Below, piece by piece: positions 57,808 through 64,000 of a stretch of 64,000 nucleotides of DNA (position 1 is its first letter; every line of letters begins with the position of its first letter). The notes beneath the pieces are model-generated. The model saw nothing but the letters and a program-made list of their open reading frames with translations, ran no database searches and was not told the DNA's origin. This DNA comes from Cellulomonas sp. Leaf395 (GTDB lineage: Bacteria; Actinomycetota; Actinomycetes; Actinomycetales; Cellulomonadaceae), in assembly GCF_001424125.1 (NCBI RefSeq), contig NZ_LMQI01000002.1, forward strand, positions 124,001-188,000. The letters are read 5' to 3'. Position numbers and translations under genes: made by a program.

Positions 57808-59013
57808 TCATGATGTGTCGATCGTCACCGCGACCCAGCCGCCCCCGCGTCGGACCGCCCACCCGGCCAGCTCCAGCAGACCCACCGCGCCCCGCGCCTC
57901 GGCGACGGTGACCCCGGCGAGGCTCGCCACTCGGTCGACCTCGGTGGGCACGCGACGAGAGAGAGCGTCGAGGACACGCAGCGACACCGGGTCGAGAGAG
58001 TCCTGACGCCGGGAAGCGCGGTCGTCGGCGGAGCGGGCGGCAGCCGCCCCGGCCACGAGACCGGAGCCGATGGACCCCGCGAGCTCACGCACCTCGGCGA
58101 CATCCGTGACGCACACCGCAATCCCTTCCCGCAGCAGACGGTGGCAGCCGGCGGACGCCATCGACGTCACCGGCCCCGGCACGGCACCGACGGGTCGCAG
58201 GAGCCGCGCTGCGTGGTGCGCGGTGCTCATCGCGCCCGACCGCCACGCAGCCTCGACCACCACCGTGGCCTGGCCCGAAGCGGCGATCAGCCGGTTCCGC
58301 TGCAGGAACCGGCTCTTGGTGGGCAGACTGCCCGGTGGCACCTCCGACACCAGCGCTCCGCCGACCCCGACGATCGTGTCGAGCAGGCGCGCGTTCCCCG
58401 CCGGATAGGCCCGGTCCACACCACCCGCGAGGACCACGAGGGTTCGCCCGCCGCGCGCGACGGCTCCGCGGTGCGCCGCCGCATCGATGCCATACGCCCC
58501 GCCCGAGACCACGCACAGCCCCTCCGCTGTCAGGCCGTCGGCGAGGTCGAAGGCGACGCGTTCCCCGTAGGACGTCGCCGCCCGCGACCCGACGACGGCC
58601 ACCGACCGAGCGAGCACCGCACCGAGGTCCGGCTCGCCACGGACCCACAGGCAGAACGGCGCCTCGGCCCCCAGATCGTCGAGCGTGGACGGCCATCGAG
58701 GGTCCCCCGGCACCAGCAGCGCGCCGCCGAGCCGGTCGAGGTGCACGAGATCGCGGCGCGGGTCGCAGTCAGGCAAGCGGACGGCCCACCGCGCGAGGCC
58801 CTTCGTCAGCCGTCGCCGGTCGGCGTCGGCGAGAGGACCATGGCGGTCCTCGAGCCCGGCGATGTCCGGACCGTGCTGGACGGCCGCGCGGACCCACTCG
58901 AGGGCGTCCACGGCCCCGAGGAGTGCCACGAGCGTGCCGGCGACGGCGTCACCCGGCTCGACCAGAGCGCTCCACGTCGCACGTGCCAGCACCTCCGTGC
59001 CGTCGCCCCTCAT
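57808..59013 (-). CDS. dprA: DNA-processing protein DprA
   Basis: A 401-residue protein that loads RecA on incoming single-stranded DNA during transformation. The Rossmann-like core (about 100-310) contains SVAVVGSRAATSYGERVAFD, VVSGGAYGIDAAAHRGA, VVLAGGVDRAYPAGN and KSRFLQRNRLIAASG. A C-terminal winged-helix segment (VLDALSRRVPTEVDRVASLA) completes it. The ATG at 59013 overlaps the comM stop (ATGA). The gene belongs to the rnhB-yraN-comM-dprA series. Natural competence of the organism is not established by its presence. Confidence 0.96.
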   Translation of the reverse strand: MRGDGTEVLARATWSALVEPGDAVAGTLVALLGAVDALEWVRAAVQHGPDIAGLEDRHGPLADADRRRLTKGLARWAVRLPDCDPRRDLVHLDRLGGALLVPGDPRWPSTLDDLGAEAPFCLWVRGEPDLGAVLARSVAVVGSRAATSYGERVAFDLADGLTAEGLCVVSGGAYGIDAAAHRGAVARGGRTLVVLAGGVDRAYPAGNARLLDTIVGVGGALVSEVPPGSLPTKSRFLQRNRLIAASGQATVVVEAAWRSGAMSTAHHAARLLRPVGAVPGPVTSMASAGCHRLLREGIAVCVTDVAEVRELAGSIGSGLVAGAAAARSADDRASRRQDSLDPVSLRVLDALSRRVPTEVDRVASLAGVTVAEARGAVGLLELAGWAVRRGGGWVAVTIDTS

Positions 59014-60533
59014 GCGCCGTTCCCGCGTGTCCGCAGCAGGAGGGCGTGCCCCACGTCGGCGCGTCCGGGTGCCGCCCGCCCCGCCAGGTCGGCCAAGGTC
59101 CACGCGACGCGCAGCACCCGGTCCACCCCGCGCAGGCTCAGGGTGCCGCGATCGAGCGCGCGGTCCAGGTCAGCGACCAACGTGCGATCAGGTCCCAGCC
59201 GCTCCCGCAGCCAGCTGCCCGGGACGTCGCCGTTGGTGCGCCACGGCGTCCCCACGAGCCGCTGCGCCTGGGCGGCCCGCGCGTCGAGCACCCGCGCGGC
59301 CACGACCGCGGAGGACTCCCCCGCCCCGGCACCCGCCCGGGCCGGGATCATCTCGACCTGCAGGTCCACCCGGTCCAGCAACGGTCCCGACAGCTTGCCG
59401 AAATACCGGCGGCGCTGCTCGCTGCGACACGTGCACGCGAGCCCTTTCCCGACTCCCTGTCCGCACGGGCACGGGTTGGCGGCGAGGACGAGCTGGAACC
59501 GTGCCGGGTAGCGAGCCGTCCCGGCAGCCCGGTGGAGCACCAGCTCGCCGTGCTCCAGCGGCTGCCGCAACGTCTGGAGCACGGCGGTCGAGAACTCCGG
59601 CGCCTCATCGAGGAACAGGACGCCGCGGTGGGCCCGCGAGGCCGCCCCCGGACGTGGAACTCCCGAGCCTCCGCCCACGACGCTCGCCGGTGTCGCGGTG
59701 TGGTGCGGGTCCTCGAACGGGGGTCGGCGCAGCAGGCCGTCCCCCGGGTCGAACGCGCCGGCCACCGAGTGCACCGCCGTGACCTCGACGGCGTCCGCCT
59801 CCGACAAGTCCGGCAGCAAGCCGGGCAGGCGGGCCGCAAGCATCGTCTTGCCCGTCCCCGGCGGGCCCACCATCAGCAGGTGGTGCCCACCTGCCGCGGC
59901 GACCTCGAGGCACGCCCGCGCGTCGTCCTGACCGACGACGTCCGCGAGGTCCAGCGCCGAGCTGCCGCGGTGCGGTGGCACGGCCTCGGGGGACACCGGC
60001 GCGACCGCCGGGACGTCGACGGTCGCGCCGTAACCCGCCGCGACCTCGGCCAGGCTCGTCGCCCCGACAACCCGTGCACCGGGCACCAGGCGCGCCTCCG
60101 CCGCGTTCGCCTCTGCGACGACCACCCGGCACCACCCCGCCGCGACGGCGGCCGCGACCGCGGGCAGCACGCCGCGGACCGGCCGGAGCCGACCGTCCAG
60201 CCCGAGCTCCCCGAGGTGGACCACCCCGCGGGGTGCGGCCGGATCGATAGCCTCTGCACCGGCCAACGTCGCCACGGCGATCGCCAGGTCGAAGCCCGAG
60301 CCCGACTTCGGCAGCGTGGCGGGCGACAGGTTGACGGTGATGCGCCGGTTGGGCCAGGCGAGTCCCGATGACGTCACGGCGGCCCGCACGCGGTCCCGCG
60401 ACTCGGCCAACGAGGCGTCAGGCAGCCCCACGAGCGTGAACGCCGGCAGCGAGGGCGCGAGGTGCGCCTCCACATCGACGACGTGCCCCGTCAGCCCGAC
60501 GAGCGCGACCCCGAGCGTCCGACCGAGGACCAC
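59010..60533 (-). CDS. comM: YifB/ComM-family AAA ATPase (Mg-chelatase-like)
   Basis: A 507-residue ATPase. ComM promotes branch migration during natural transformation. The N-terminal fold (VDVEAHLAPSLPAFTLVGLP, GFDLAIAVATLAGA) resembles a Lon-type domain. The AAA module has Walker A MVGPPGTGKTMLAARLPG and Walker B GVLFLDEAPEF, and a Cys motif (ANPCPCGQGVGKGLACTC) typical of the family. The C-terminal domain ends RGVDRVLRVAWTLADLAGR. The GTG directly follows the yraN TAG. It overlaps dprA. Confidence 0.96.
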   Translation of the reverse strand: MVLGRTLGVALVGLTGHVVDVEAHLAPSLPAFTLVGLPDASLAESRDRVRAAVTSSGLAWPNRRITVNLSPATLPKSGSGFDLAIAVATLAGAEAIDPAAPRGVVHLGELGLDGRLRPVRGVLPAVAAAVAAGWCRVVVAEANAAEARLVPGARVVGATSLAEVAAGYGATVDVPAVAPVSPEAVPPHRGSSALDLADVVGQDDARACLEVAAAGGHHLLMVGPPGTGKTMLAARLPGLLPDLSEADAVEVTAVHSVAGAFDPGDGLLRRPPFEDPHHTATPASVVGGGSGVPRPGAASRAHRGVLFLDEAPEFSTAVLQTLRQPLEHGELVLHRAAGTARYPARFQLVLAANPCPCGQGVGKGLACTCRSEQRRRYFGKLSGPLLDRVDLQVEMIPARAGAGAGESSAVVAARVLDARAAQAQRLVGTPWRTNGDVPGSWLRERLGPDRTLVADLDRALDRGTLSLRGVDRVLRVAWTLADLAGRAAPGRADVGHALLLRTRGNGA

Positions 60534-60890
60534 CTAGACCACCCCCATGAGGTGGTCGACCTGCGCAGCGCCCCGAGCGGGCAGCAGCACGGCGATCACG
60601 TCGACGCGGACGGACCTCGGGTGCACGTCGTGCGCCACGAGCCACTGCGCCGCGAGCCGTCGCACGCGCGCGAGCTTGCGGGCGGTCACCGCCTCGGCGG
60701 GATGCCCGTACGCGATCGACCGCCTCGTCTTGACCTCGATGACGACCAGCTCGTGGCCGTCTAGCGCGACGAGGTCGAGCTCACCGTCACGGGTCCGCCA
60801 GTTCCGGTCCAGCACGTCCCATCCGCGATCCCGGACATGAGCTTCCGCCACGTCCTCCCCGTACCGTCCCACTGCGTCCTTCGCGCGCAC
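60534..60890 (-). CDS. yraN: UPF0102/YraN-family nuclease-fold protein
   Basis: A 118-residue protein with the restriction-endonuclease-like fold of the YraN family: GRYGEDVAEAHVRDRGWDVL, NWRTRDGELDLVALDGHELVVIEVKTR (PD-(D/E)xK-like residues D, E, K) and VTARKLARVRRLAAQWL. Its role may concern Holliday junctions, but it is not firmly known. The GTG at 60890 gives typical length. It immediately precedes comM in the same operon. The 116-nt gap upstream, to DUF2469, shows no special feature. Confidence 0.95.
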   Translation of the reverse strand: MRAKDAVGRYGEDVAEAHVRDRGWDVLDRNWRTRDGELDLVALDGHELVVIEVKTRRSIAYGHPAEAVTARKLARVRRLAAQWLVAHDVHPRSVRVDVIAVLLPARGAAQVDHLMGVV

Positions 60891-61006
60891 CGGACCACCT
60901 CCGCGCAGGACGCTGCCAGCGCGCGACGGGGAGCGGGACGCCCGAGCACCACCTCGTGGAGGCGGTCACGCCAAGGTGGGCTGTGGGCGGCTCGGCTGGA
61001 GCCGCC

Positions 61007-61330
61007 TCAGCGGGCGAAGCCCGCGCTGCCGCCCAGGTCGAGCTCGGCCTTCGCCAGCTCCTCGACGTTCACGTCCTTGAACGTGACGACGCGCACCGAC
61101 TTCACGAACCGGGCGGAGCGGTACACGTCCCACACCCACGCGTCGGCGAGCGTCAGCTCGAAGTAGACCTCGCCGGCGGCCGAACGGACCTGCAGGTCCA
61201 CCTGGTTGGCGAGGTAGAACCGCCGCTCCGTCTCCACGACGTAGGAGAAGAGCCCTACGACATCGCGGTACTCGCGATACAGCGCGAGCTCCATGTCGGT
61301 CTCGTAGTTCTCCAGGTCCTCCGCGCTCAC
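61007..61330 (-). CDS. DUF2469 family protein
   Basis: A 107-residue protein of a family restricted to actinobacteria and almost invariant in sequence: SAEDLENYETDMELALYREY, DVVGLFSYVVETERRFYLAN, AWVWDVYRSARFVKSVRVVT and FKDVNVEELAKAELDL. It is acidic, presumably cytosolic, and its function is unknown. The GTG at 61330 matches the usual N-terminus; an ATG at 61348 (MRDDVP) is an alternative. It lies between rnhB and yraN as in relatives. Confidence 0.95.
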   Translation of the reverse strand: MSAEDLENYETDMELALYREYRDVVGLFSYVVETERRFYLANQVDLQVRSAAGEVYFELTLADAWVWDVYRSARFVKSVRVVTFKDVNVEELAKAELDLGGSAGFAR

Positions 61331-61388
61331 CGGGACATCATCCCTCATGCGTGCAGCCGGGGCGGCGCGACGCCACGAGAGCGAACCG

Positions 61389-62195
61389 TCAGAACGCCTC
61401 GTCGGGATCCGAGGCCAGCCCGAGGAGGGCCGCATCGACGTCGTCGTCGACCGGGAGACCGGCCACCTCGTCGACCAGACCCTCGCCGCCCGTCGTCCCC
61501 GGCAGCCGCCACGAGCGGCGGTGCAGCACGCTCGGGCCGAGCTCGCGCAGCGCCGCCATGTGCTCGGGCGACGCGTAGCCCTTGTTCTCGTCCCAGCGGT
61601 ATGCGGGGTGCTCTGCGGACAGACCGACCATCATGGCGTCCCGCTCGCACTTGGCGAGCACGCTCGCGGCAGCGACGGACGCGCACGTCCGATCGGCCTT
61701 CACGCGCATGTGCACGCGAGGGACGGGCAGGGTCGGCTCGTCGTCGAGCGTGAAGAGATCGGCCTGGGCCGGGCGGCTGAGCCAGTCGTGCGACCCGTCC
61801 AGCAGGACGACGTCGACCGGCCCGACCGACGTCGCGACGGCACCGAGAGCGCGCGTGCCCGCGAGCCGCAGGGCCGCGATGATGCCGACCTCGTCGATCT
61901 CCGCGGCGCTCGCGTGCCCGACGGCACGCGCGAGCCCCCAGCGACCGAGGGCGGGGAGCAGGCGAGTGCGCGCCGCAGGTGCGAGCAGCTTGGAGTCCGC
62001 GACGCCCTTCGGCGCGGACCGGGTCGTGACGTCCACGACGACCACGCCGACGCTCACCGGGCCCGCCAGCGAGCCGCGACCGACCTCGTCCATGCCGGCC
62101 AGGAGCCGCGCACCGTCCCGCAGCAGCAGCCGCTCGTGGCGCAGGTGCGGCGCGACGCGTGGAGCGGTCGCCCTCGGTGCGGCGAGCAGGTTCAC
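61389..62195 (-). CDS. rnhB: Ribonuclease HII
   Basis: A 268-residue enzyme that cuts RNA in RNA/DNA hybrids and at single ribonucleotides. The catalytic D-E pair is in [20 protein letters not shown], the third Asp in [11 protein letters not shown], and the fourth region in [22 protein letters not shown]. The C-terminus has [23 protein letters not shown]. The GTG at 62195 overlaps the lepB stop (GTGA). A longer start at 62264 would intrude into lepB. The C-terminal 30 residues are acidic. Confidence 0.97.
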   Translation of the reverse strand: MNLLAAPRATAPRVAPHLRHERLLLRDGARLLAGMDEVGRGSLAGPVSVGVVVVDVTTRSAPKGVADSKLLAPAARTRLLPALGRWGLARAVGHASAAEIDEVGIIAALRLAGTRALGAVATSVGPVDVVLLDGSHDWLSRPAQADLFTLDDEPTLPVPRVHMRVKADRTCASVAAASVLAKCERDAMMVGLSAEHPAYRWDENKGYASPEHMAALRELGPSVLHRRSWRLPGTTGGEGLVDEVAGLPVDDDVDAALLGLASDPDEAF

Positions 62196-63058
62196 GGCTG
62201 GTCGGGCACGTCCGCGAACGTGCTGGTCGGGTTGCGGAGCAGTCCCATGCGCTCGATGGGCCACACCGTCACGAAGGCCATGCCGACGACGTTGTCGACC
62301 GGCACCGAGCCCCCGCCGGGCTTGCCCTGGTTGTAGCGGGAGTCCGACGAGTGGGACCGGTTGTCACCCATGACCCAGATGCTGTTCTCCGGCACCGTGA
62401 CGTCGAACGCGATGTCGCTCGGCGCCACGCCCGCCGCCAGGTACGGCTCGTCGATCTCGACCCCGTTGACCGTCACCGGTCCACCTGCCACCGCGGAGAC
62501 GTGGTCGCCGGGCAGGCCGATGAGGCGCTTGACCAGGTGCTCGTTGGCGTCGGCCGGATAGAGCCCGATGAACGTCAGAGCGGAGTTGATCGCACCTTGC
62601 GCCGGGCCCGGGTCCGGTGCGGCGTCGGCCGGCAGCCAGCCGCCGGGGTCCTTGAAGACGACGATGTCACCGCGACGGAGGTCGAACGGGCCTGGCGTGA
62701 GCTTGCTGACCAGGATCCGGTCGTGCTCGATCAGCGTGTCGTGCATCGACTGGCTCGGGATGAAGAACGCCTGCACCAGGAAGGTCTTGACCAGCAGCGA
62801 CAGGATGATCGCGCTGACGAGGATGATCGCCGTCTCGCGCAGCAAGGACCCGGCGCCGCTCGGACGGCGGGCAGCCGCGTGCCGGCGCGAGGTCGAGTGG
62901 TCCGCGTTCCGTCCGTCGTCGGGCACCGTCACGTCCGGCAACCGAGGCCCGGCGGAGCTCTGCTGGGCGCTTGCACCGGCTCCGTCGAGCGACTCCCGGC
63001 CCAGCCACGACGTGGGGGACGAGTCCTCGTCGAGGTCGCGGGGAGGTCGGTCGATCAC
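62192..63058 (-). CDS. lepB: Signal peptidase I
   Basis: A 288-residue membrane protease that releases Sec and Tat signal peptides. A long disordered cytoplasmic N-terminus (about 1-80) precedes a single transmembrane helix ([21 protein letters not shown]). The catalytic serine is in [20 protein letters not shown], and the lysine in [16 protein letters not shown]. The last box, [17 protein letters not shown], is intact. The GTG at 63058 is the nearest in-frame start to the core; 63064 is also possible. It overlaps rnhB and follows rplS. Confidence 0.96.
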   Translation of the reverse strand: MIDRPPRDLDEDSSPTSWLGRESLDGAGASAQQSSAGPRLPDVTVPDDGRNADHSTSRRHAAARRPSGAGSLLRETAIILVSAIILSLLVKTFLVQAFFIPSQSMHDTLIEHDRILVSKLTPGPFDLRRGDIVVFKDPGGWLPADAAPDPGPAQGAINSALTFIGLYPADANEHLVKRLIGLPGDHVSAVAGGPVTVNGVEIDEPYLAAGVAPSDIAFDVTVPENSIWVMGDNRSHSSDSRYNQGKPGGGSVPVDNVVGMAFVTVWPIERMGLLRNPTSTFADVPDQP

Positions 63059-63199
63059 CCGCACACTCTCGCATGCGCCGGCCCCAGACGCGCACACGCC
63101 CACCCCACGAGATCGCGAGTCGTGACCGGGTCATCGTCGCCATGACCCTTCGTCGACACCGCTGCGCCTATGACCAGGGCACGAGCGCTCCGGGACGCC

Positions 63200-63232
63200 G
63201 ACGGGCGACCACCGGATCGGTGGCCGCCCGTC
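63200..63232 (-). terminator. Terminator after rplS
   Basis: A 14-bp stem with a single mismatch (GACGGGCG...CGCCCGTC) and 3-nt loop lies 22 nt after the rplS stop, separating it from lepB. Confidence 0.8.
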
Positions 63233-63254
63233 GGGACAGAGCGTGCGAGGAGGC

Positions 63255-63623
63255 TCAGGCCTTCTTCGCGGCGGGGGTGAAGTCGCGCTTCTCCTTGATC
63301 TTGGCCTTCTTGCCACGGAGCTTGCGCAGGTAGTACAGCTTCGCGCGCCGCACGTCGCCGCGCGTCACGACCTCGATCGAGTCCAGGCTCGGGGAGTGCA
63401 CGGGGAACGTGCGCTCGACGCCGACCTGGAAGCTGACCTTGCGGACCGTGAACGTCTCACGGACACCGTCGCCCTGGCGGGCGATGACGACGCCCTGGAA
63501 CGCCTGGATGCGGGAGCGGTTGCCCTCCACGACCTTGACGTTGACCTTGAGCGTGTCGCCGGCGCGGAACTCCGGGATGTCGGACCGCAGCGATGCTGCG
63601 TCGACCTGGTCCAGCGTGTGCAT
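63255..63623 (-). CDS. rplS: 50S ribosomal protein L19
   Basis: A 122-residue L19 at the subunit interface. The core is [60 protein letters not shown] and [20 protein letters not shown], with a basic C-terminal tail containing [14 protein letters not shown]. The ATG at 63623 is preceded by GGGGAAG at 9 nt. The 235-nt leader carries several mutually complementary segments. The order trmD-rplS-lepB-rnhB is standard. Confidence 0.98.
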   Translation of the reverse strand: MHTLDQVDAASLRSDIPEFRAGDTLKVNVKVVEGNRSRIQAFQGVVIARQGDGVRETFTVRKVSFQVGVERTFPVHSPSLDSIEVVTRGDVRRAKLYYLRKLRGKKAKIKEKRDFTPAAKKA

Positions 63624-63636
63624 GTGATGTCACTTC

Positions 63637-63814
63637 CCCGCCCTGCCACAGGTCAGGAACGTCGTCGAGGGCGTCTCGGTCACCCTCTGCAGGGCAGGAC
63701 CGGCGTCCTTGGTCTGATGGTCTGGTGCGTCCGGGCGAATCCCCGGGTGGTCGTGATCGTCTCCCCTGTGGCAGAGACGCAACCTGCGCGCACCAACGGG
63801 CAAGTCTGCCACAG
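63637..63814 (-). promoter_or_regulatory. rplS leader with competing complementary segments
   Basis: On the rplS-sense strand, from 5' to 3': CTGTGGCAGA (63814-63805), TCTGCCACAG (63775-63766), CCTGCCCTGC (63698-63689), CTGTGGCAG (63651-63643) followed by GCAGGGCGGG (63646-63637). Segment 2 can pair with segment 1 (10 bp) or with segment 4 (9 bp); the last segment can pair with segment 3 (10 bp, one G-U). Segment 2 also forms a local CGTCTC/GAGACG hairpin (63758-63779). The last pairing reaches the GGGGAAG ribosome-binding site. This is what an attenuator or ribosomal-protein leader would look like; no known family is recognised. Confidence 0.5.
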
Positions 63815-63858
63815 AGGCCGCACCCACGGTAAATCGGGTGCTCAACATCACGCGGGGC

Positions 63859-64000
63859 TCACGGACGGGCGAGGCGTCCGTCCACGAGCTGCCAGCCGAG
63901 CGCCTCGAGCAGGGCGAGATCGTGCTTGTCGAGCCCGTCGACGGGCAGTTGCGCGATGAGGTCCGGCCGACGCGCAGCCGTCCGCTCGAGCGCGGTGTCC
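63859..64000 (-). CDS. trmD: tRNA (guanine(37)-N1)-methyltransferase, C-terminal end (runs off the right edge)
   Basis: Only the last 47 codons are in the window. The translated end reads ALERTAARRPDLIAQLPVDG, then LDKHDLALLEALGWQLVDGR and LARP. The RTxxRRPDL segment is the usual C-terminal helix of TrmD, and its place directly upstream of rplS supports the call. The catalytic trefoil-knot domain lies outside. The residues after RRPDL form a longer tail than in E. coli, common in actinobacteria. Confidence 0.88.
   Translation of the reverse strand, partial: DTALERTAARRPDLIAQLPVDGLDKHDLALLEALGWQLVDGRLARP

Overview
The window is a high-GC actinobacterial chromosome segment that most resembles Cellulomonas. 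It carries the standard actinobacterial gene order and a secreted GH9 cellulase built like CenC of Cellulomonas fimi. The left part (1-23.3 kb, mostly minus strand) holds ftsK, rnj (RNase J), dapA, folA, thyA, dapB, an M16 peptidase, pnp, rpsO and ribF. Small plus-strand accessory genes sit among them: regulators, an EamA exporter, an aldehyde dehydrogenase, AzlC/AzlD, YqhA and a GNAT enzyme.

From 23.4 to 30 kb accessory genes interrupt the conserved rbfA-truB-ribF string. They are the cellulase gene, preceded by a near-perfect CebR/CelR operator, and a TetR regulator divergent from a 14-TMS MFS exporter. The TetR gene is translationally coupled to truB. From 29.7 to 38.3 kb comes the translation and transcription cluster rbfA, infB, rnpM (ylxR), nusA, rimP, a DUF4439 lipoprotein gene and proS. 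The infB leader contains an unusual chain of four overlapping mini-ORFs.

The 38.4-49.1 kb stretch has a Fpg/Nei glycosylase, a GNAT protein and the MEP-pathway genes ispG and dxr with rseP. A GABA/putrescine catabolic island (gabT, an aminobutyraldehyde-dehydrogenase-like gene, an Lrp regulator, a 32-codon ORF and an FAD amine oxidase) is inserted between rseP and dxr. From 49.2 to 64 kb the usual order follows: DivIVA-like protein, rlmN, cdsA, frr, pyrH, tsf, rpsB, M23 peptidase, whiG, dprA, comM, yraN, DUF2469, rnhB, lepB, rplS, trmD. A decayed xerC remnant occupies the place between dprA and whiG where an intact xerC is normally found. The rplS leader has competing complementary segments.

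Two expression habits recur. Adjacent genes often overlap by ATGA or GTGA. Many solitary or first genes lack a Shine-Dalgarno sequence and instead have an NANNNT -10-like hexamer 6-8 nt before the start codon, as in leaderless transcripts. I saw no tRNA, rRNA, CRISPR array, insertion sequence or intact prophage gene. The best candidates for something undescribed are the infB mini-ORF chain, the rplS leader and the xerC remnant.
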